Part shown: positions 59,968-64,000 of the stretch, piece by piece | Numbering within the stretch: position 1 is the first letter of the stretch | How the letters are laid out: every line of letters starts with the position of its first letter | DNA from: Daucus carota subsp. sativus | Lineage: Eukaryota; Streptophyta; Magnoliopsida; Apiales; Apiaceae | Reading direction: 5' to 3' | NCBI RefSeq assembly: GCF_001625215.2 | Contig: NC_030383.2 | Location: 40,854,380-40,918,379 of the forward strand | DNA: 64,000 nucleotides | Notes under the pieces: model-generated | What the model saw: the letters and a program-made list of their open reading frames with translations, nothing else | Database searches by the model: none | What the model was told of the DNA's origin: nothing | Program-made: the position numbers and the translations under genes

Positions 59968-62900
59968 GGTTCATGATCAAATAGAAACCACTTTTAAAAT
60001 AAAAACTAGAAACCAATACAAGTTAGTGATATTCGCAGTACAATTTAGTGATATTCTCTTTAGGATTTAGTGATCTGTGTAGCAAGAATTAGTGAAAACT
60101 TGCAGAAATAGCCCAGAATCTCCATATATGTTCCAAAAACTGCTCAAATCTCCAGATCTGTTCACGTTTTCGATTCAGATGGTGGTGACGGTGGTGGAGA
60201 TGGTGGAGGTGAATGTGGAGATGGAGGAAGGATGATTGTAGCGAAGGTGTGGGTGGCTTGAAGTAAGGGGTTGGAGCGTTGCCGGAATAGTGACGGCTCC
60301 GCCGCGTTTTGAAGTTGAGCCGAGGTGGAGAAAGAAGTATGAACGGGGCTGAAGAAGGTTGAAGCAGCGACCAAGATGGGATTGGTGAAGATGGTGGTGG
60401 AGATTGTGTTGTTAGAGAAATAATGGAGGTGGAGATGGAGGGGGCGGGCGACATAGAGGTGGTGGAGGTTATGGAGGAGGTGAGACGGAGGTGGTGGCAG
60501 TGACGGATGTGGAGGTGGGGTTGGTGAAGATGGAGGTAGGGTTGGTGAAGATGGAGGTGGAGATGGGGTTGTTTAAGAATTTAGTGGTATTTTGAAAGGA
60601 TATCTTCGATATAAATTTATTTATATTTGTTTTGGTATTTGTGATAAACATTGAATTTAAATTCACTTAGTAATCCTCCCAAATAGGTCATTGATTTAAT
60701 TGATTAATCAAAAGTTAAAAGTTATTTTTGGCAAGTCAGTTTTAAAATACCTATTATTCCTTCGTACTAAAAATACATTTATTATTAAAGGAATATTTCT
60801 GTTATGCAATACACATGTTGAGGAATCGTAAAATATGAGTTCCTTAATCTTCCTATTGCAACATTAAAATACATGAAGCTCGAAAAAGGATTATCCTTGT
60901 GTGATATTCTTTAGACCACTCATGTGACATTAAAACAAAATTTTTATTTAAAGTAATTTATTCCATATTTAAATGTTTTATTGTCTCTCGGAATAAATTA
61001 TTTTAAATCTTTTAAAATCATAAATCCTTTGATCTTCAATGATTTAATTTTTCTAAATCAAGGATTTATCTTCTTCATATTAATATTGGTCTTGAAATAT
61101 ATTAATATCATTTTTAAATATACCTTTGAAATATTTTTCCCGGTCTCTCAAATTCTTTATTTTTCGGAGAAAAATATTCACAATACTTAGAAAGGCTTTT
61201 CAATGTATCAAAATCATGATTTATCATGAACACTTTATTTCTAAGTATTTTGGTATCAAGATATTCGTCAAAAGGTCTTTTCGAGTTTTTAAAAGACAAA
61301 TTGTTTCGGTTTTTCATAAACCAATTTAAATCTTAGAAAATCGGTTTAAGTACTTTAAAATAGTTCCCAACTCACCAAAGTATTTTATCTTTATGGGAAT
61401 TTATTTTAAAGTATTTATTCAAGTTTTAAGTTTGGTCTAAATCCCTCTTCGGATATTTCAAAAGAATTGTAGTATTTTATTCGAAATCAGAAAGGCTGAT
61501 TTAATCGTGTTAAATCCAAATAAAATACTTCCTCTTGCCAAATTGACTTGAAACTTGAGATTAGCCAGTTATACATTATTCTTAATGCATGGTAAAAGTT
61601 TCGGAATTTTTCGAGAACTTTCATTTTTCTGCGTTTTCTGGCTATCTGTCCTAACTTCGGCTGAACGTTTGACCAAGTTAGGGTTGACCAAAAATCACCA
61701 AAATTTCCAGAGTGCAATTTTCCAATATTCTAAGATTTATCATAATTTTTCTGGAATTTATCTCACACGTTCGAAAAATCACATTATTTAAGTGTAACGG
61801 ATTTATTACCGTTATCTCGATTTGCGTGCAACTTCTAGAAGATTATTGGAGCTGAGAATTCAGCATTTCTATATGTCAAAAAGCCACTTTATGGTTGTTG
61901 GGGGACAAGGGGACAAGGGGACAACCTTGGTGACCAAGGTTTGCTTTATGATGTAATGAATGACTTCATCCATATAATGTCATCCATGACATCATCCTTT
62001 ATTTTTGCCTATAAATACTTGCCTCCCCCCCACCCATTTTCTTTTAAGCTAATAGCCAAATACATGCTGAGATTTTGAAGAAGCAAACACTCTCCCAAAG
62101 TCTATTCAAGTGCCCACTTCTTTCACTTTGTTTTTAAACCTTCGATTCATCATATACTTCAATATACACAAGGTTTAAACCCCGAAGCTTTGTTCTCATT
62201 CAACCAAGCCTCGTTCATCTTAGCATATTCTTTAACCACTCTTCTACACCTTCCGAAGGGCTGCCCTAATTCGTTCGTGTACTTAAAGTTGTATCGAACC
62301 TCCGACGAATTTTTCCGGCGAACTTTTTGCAAAAATCGTGTAAGTGGTTTATTTTTAGCTTCATTTTATTCGTGTCTTAACCGACCATTTTCAAAGGGCT
62401 TTTATACAAAACATTCTCTTCATCTTAAAGCTCTCTTGATTTCAAAATACACGAGTTGGCCACTCGTTATTATCGGGAATATTGTGCACTAACTTTACTT
62501 GCTCACTAACTCATAAGTTGTGCTCCCATTCCCATCACTCCCATACCCTTCTTGTTTTAGTGAGACACCCATTTTTCAGCCCTGTGCTTGGTGGGGATAT
62601 CATTAAGATAAGTTACGTGGTTTATGTGTTTATCTTCCGAACGTGTGTGTTGGGTGTGATTTTACTTGTCTTGGTGAAAAACCCCGTTTGGGCCTTTCCG
62701 CTATCGTGGGGTACTAATCGAACAAGTTACTTGTTTATTTTTCGATCTCGTGTGTGTGGGTGTGATTATTAACTGCACTATATACTTATATATCACCCAA
62801 CACCAATCAGTCATACGTGTAGCGCGCCCTCCTTTCGTGACGTGCTCAGTATTAAAATCAACTATTTATATTTTCCGCGAGATATAAATTGTTATACTAA

Positions 62901-63699
62901 CCACTGTTATATTTATGTTATAATAAATTGATCATTATAATTAACCGTGGTTATTGGATTGACATTGCGGAACCAAATCTCTTTTTAAACAAAGGATATT
63001 TTCGTAGATATTGTTTTCTAATTTTTGCAGTGAGGTGAAGTGAAGTGAGGTGATCTTCGTTCTAAGACCCAAGTCCTTGACGTATCGACGGGAAGTTGAT
63101 AGTCATTGCACCGTGAGGAAGAAGAAAGATCCAAGATCTAATACCTAAGACCCAAGACCGGCAAAAGGCTTAGAAGTACAAAGACTACTCTTGGAGATAC
63201 ATAGATTTTGAGGAAGTAACGGGAAGTTACGTTCCGAGATAAAGTCTTGTAATTTTACATTTATAGTGAGGTAGTAACGGGAAGTTACGTACCAAGATTT
63301 ATATTTGTAAAGGCTTCTCCGCCACCTGTAAGGAGTACATTTCTTCTTATAGTGAAAATCTCGAGTCCGGGGAGGAGCTCGGGGACTGGACTAGGGGTGA
63401 GCGAATCCGTTAGGGGTTTCGCCATTGCAAACCAGGATAAAAATCTCTCGTGTGGTATTTTCCTTTCTTTGCATTTAGCTTCCGCATTTACAACTGCTAT
63501 AACTCACAACACAAGATTTTAAAAAGGAGATAAACTTTTTAAAACGCCATAAATTTTTAATTTGGTGATTAAGCTATTCAACCCCCCCTTCTAGCTTAAT
63601 TATACCTATATACGGACCTAACATATTTGCTTTAGGATTTAGTGATATTTCAGCTTGGTTTTTAGTTTCTAGACTAAGGAGGTTTCTATTGGAGTAAAA
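59968..63699. mobile_element. Microsatellite-flanked element split by a solo LTR
   Basis: Left end AGGTTCATGATCAAATAGAAACC directly behind (TA)n, right end GGAGGTTTCTATTGGAGTAA directly before (CT)n(TA)n; CAAATAGAAACCAC and GGTTTCTATTGG are inverted. The unit TTTAGTGATATTxxCTTTAGGATTTAGTGAT recurs on both sides of the LTR, which shows the two outer parts were once continuous. A GGTGGAGATGGTGG-rich stretch (60170-60570) lies in the left part. Confidence 0.6.
60593..63623 (+). mobile_element. Solo LTR (3.03 kb), Ty1-copia-like
   Basis: TGAAAGGATATC at the left and GGACCTAACA at the right, with the 5-bp duplication TATTT at 60588-60592 and 63624-63628. A TATA box (TATAAATA near 62010) in TTTTTGCCTATAAATACTTG marks the U3/R border. 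The end region ACCAGGATAAAAATCTCTCG, CTTTGCATTTAGCTTCCGCA and TTCAACCCCCCCTTCTAGCT is the type seen at 3' ends of long plant copia LTRs. No coding sequence of a retroelement was found, so the partner LTR and interior were lost by recombination. Confidence 0.75.
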
Positions 63700-63717
63700 C
63701 TCTCTCTCTCTATATAT

Positions 63718-64000
63718 ATAGGTCATTGCTCAAAACAGAACACTCTTAAAAAAAGAACACAGAACACTTTAGAATCAAATGTAGAATCTCATCAAAAACT
63801 TGAATTAAATTCAAATTTTAAGGTGATTAACGTTTTATTATGAATAAAAACAGTATCCACCATGTTTGACAATAAATATAAATTAAAAATAACATGATTC
63901 TATGTAAAATAATCGTGCAAAAAATATATCTATATGATTCTATTCTGGATTCTGTTCTTGATTCTATTCTGGATTCTATAATATTTCATAGTAATAATTT
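63718..64000. mobile_element. Further microsatellite-flanked element, cut by window edge
   Basis: Begins TAGGTCATTGCTCAAAACAG directly behind (TA)n, like the starts at 21875 and 59968. The rest (AGAACACTCTTAAAAAAAGA) differs. The far end is outside the window. Confidence 0.45.

Noticed and set aside
60089..60666. Minus-strand ORFs rich in Pro, Ser, His and Thr
   Set aside because: They are shadows of the GGTGG-rich repeat, with no domain and no splice context.

Overview
The window is nuclear DNA from a flowering plant, most likely a eudicot. The genes have many introns, the intergenic DNA is AT-rich, and plant transposon families fill the gaps (Stowaway-type MITEs with CTCCCTCCGT ends, hAT MITEs, Mutator-like elements, tRNA-type SINEs, Ty1-copia-type and other solo LTRs). 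Nothing seen fixes the species. All gene models below were joined by eye from splice signals, reading frame and remembered family sequence; no search was run.

Layout. 1-2340: the 3' six exons of a WSD-type wax ester synthase/diacylglycerol acyltransferase, with a relic of another WSD exon at 2484-2546. 2.5-10.4 kb: a transposon bed. 10407-14123: a complete second WSD gene of the same seven-exon design, so the two form a tandem pair; SINEs lie in its first intron and just behind its stop codon. 16503-27317: a 23-exon trithorax-type histone methyltransferase of the ATX3/4/5 clade (PWWP, PHD fingers, SET, post-SET). Two of its introns carry duplicated 3' ends, and one of these also holds a solo LTR. 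27780-28513, minus strand: a tiny three-exon gene like the KGD4/MRPS36 subunit of 2-oxoglutarate dehydrogenase.

29206-38030: an apparently complete 8.8-kb Mutator-like element (MULE) with a perfect 9-bp target duplication and about 226/230-bp terminal inverted repeats (TIRs) built from serial palindromes. It carries a FAR1-type MULE transposase and a small unknown ORF on the minus strand. A convergent plus-strand gene joins a plant mobile domain to a Ulp1-like cysteine protease with all catalytic residues in place. A perfect 39-bp inverted repeat made of the same GC-rich motif as the TIRs sits between the convergent genes. This element is the most interesting system in the window.

38-47 kb: another transposon bed (hAT elements with 8-bp duplications, nested Stowaway-like MITEs, an inverted MITE pair). 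47962-51677: spermine synthase, ten coding exons. 51.7-54.2 kb: MITEs. 54993-59168: a cyclic nucleotide-gated channel with seven coding exons and a spliced 5' leader carrying two back-to-back 11-codon uORFs. 59.5-64 kb: microsatellite-bounded repeats of one family, one of them split by a 3.0-kb solo LTR.

The host genes (lipid acylation, chromatin, mitochondrial TCA cycle, polyamines, ion transport) look like ordinary unlinked plant genes; apart from the WSD pair nothing suggests a functional cluster.
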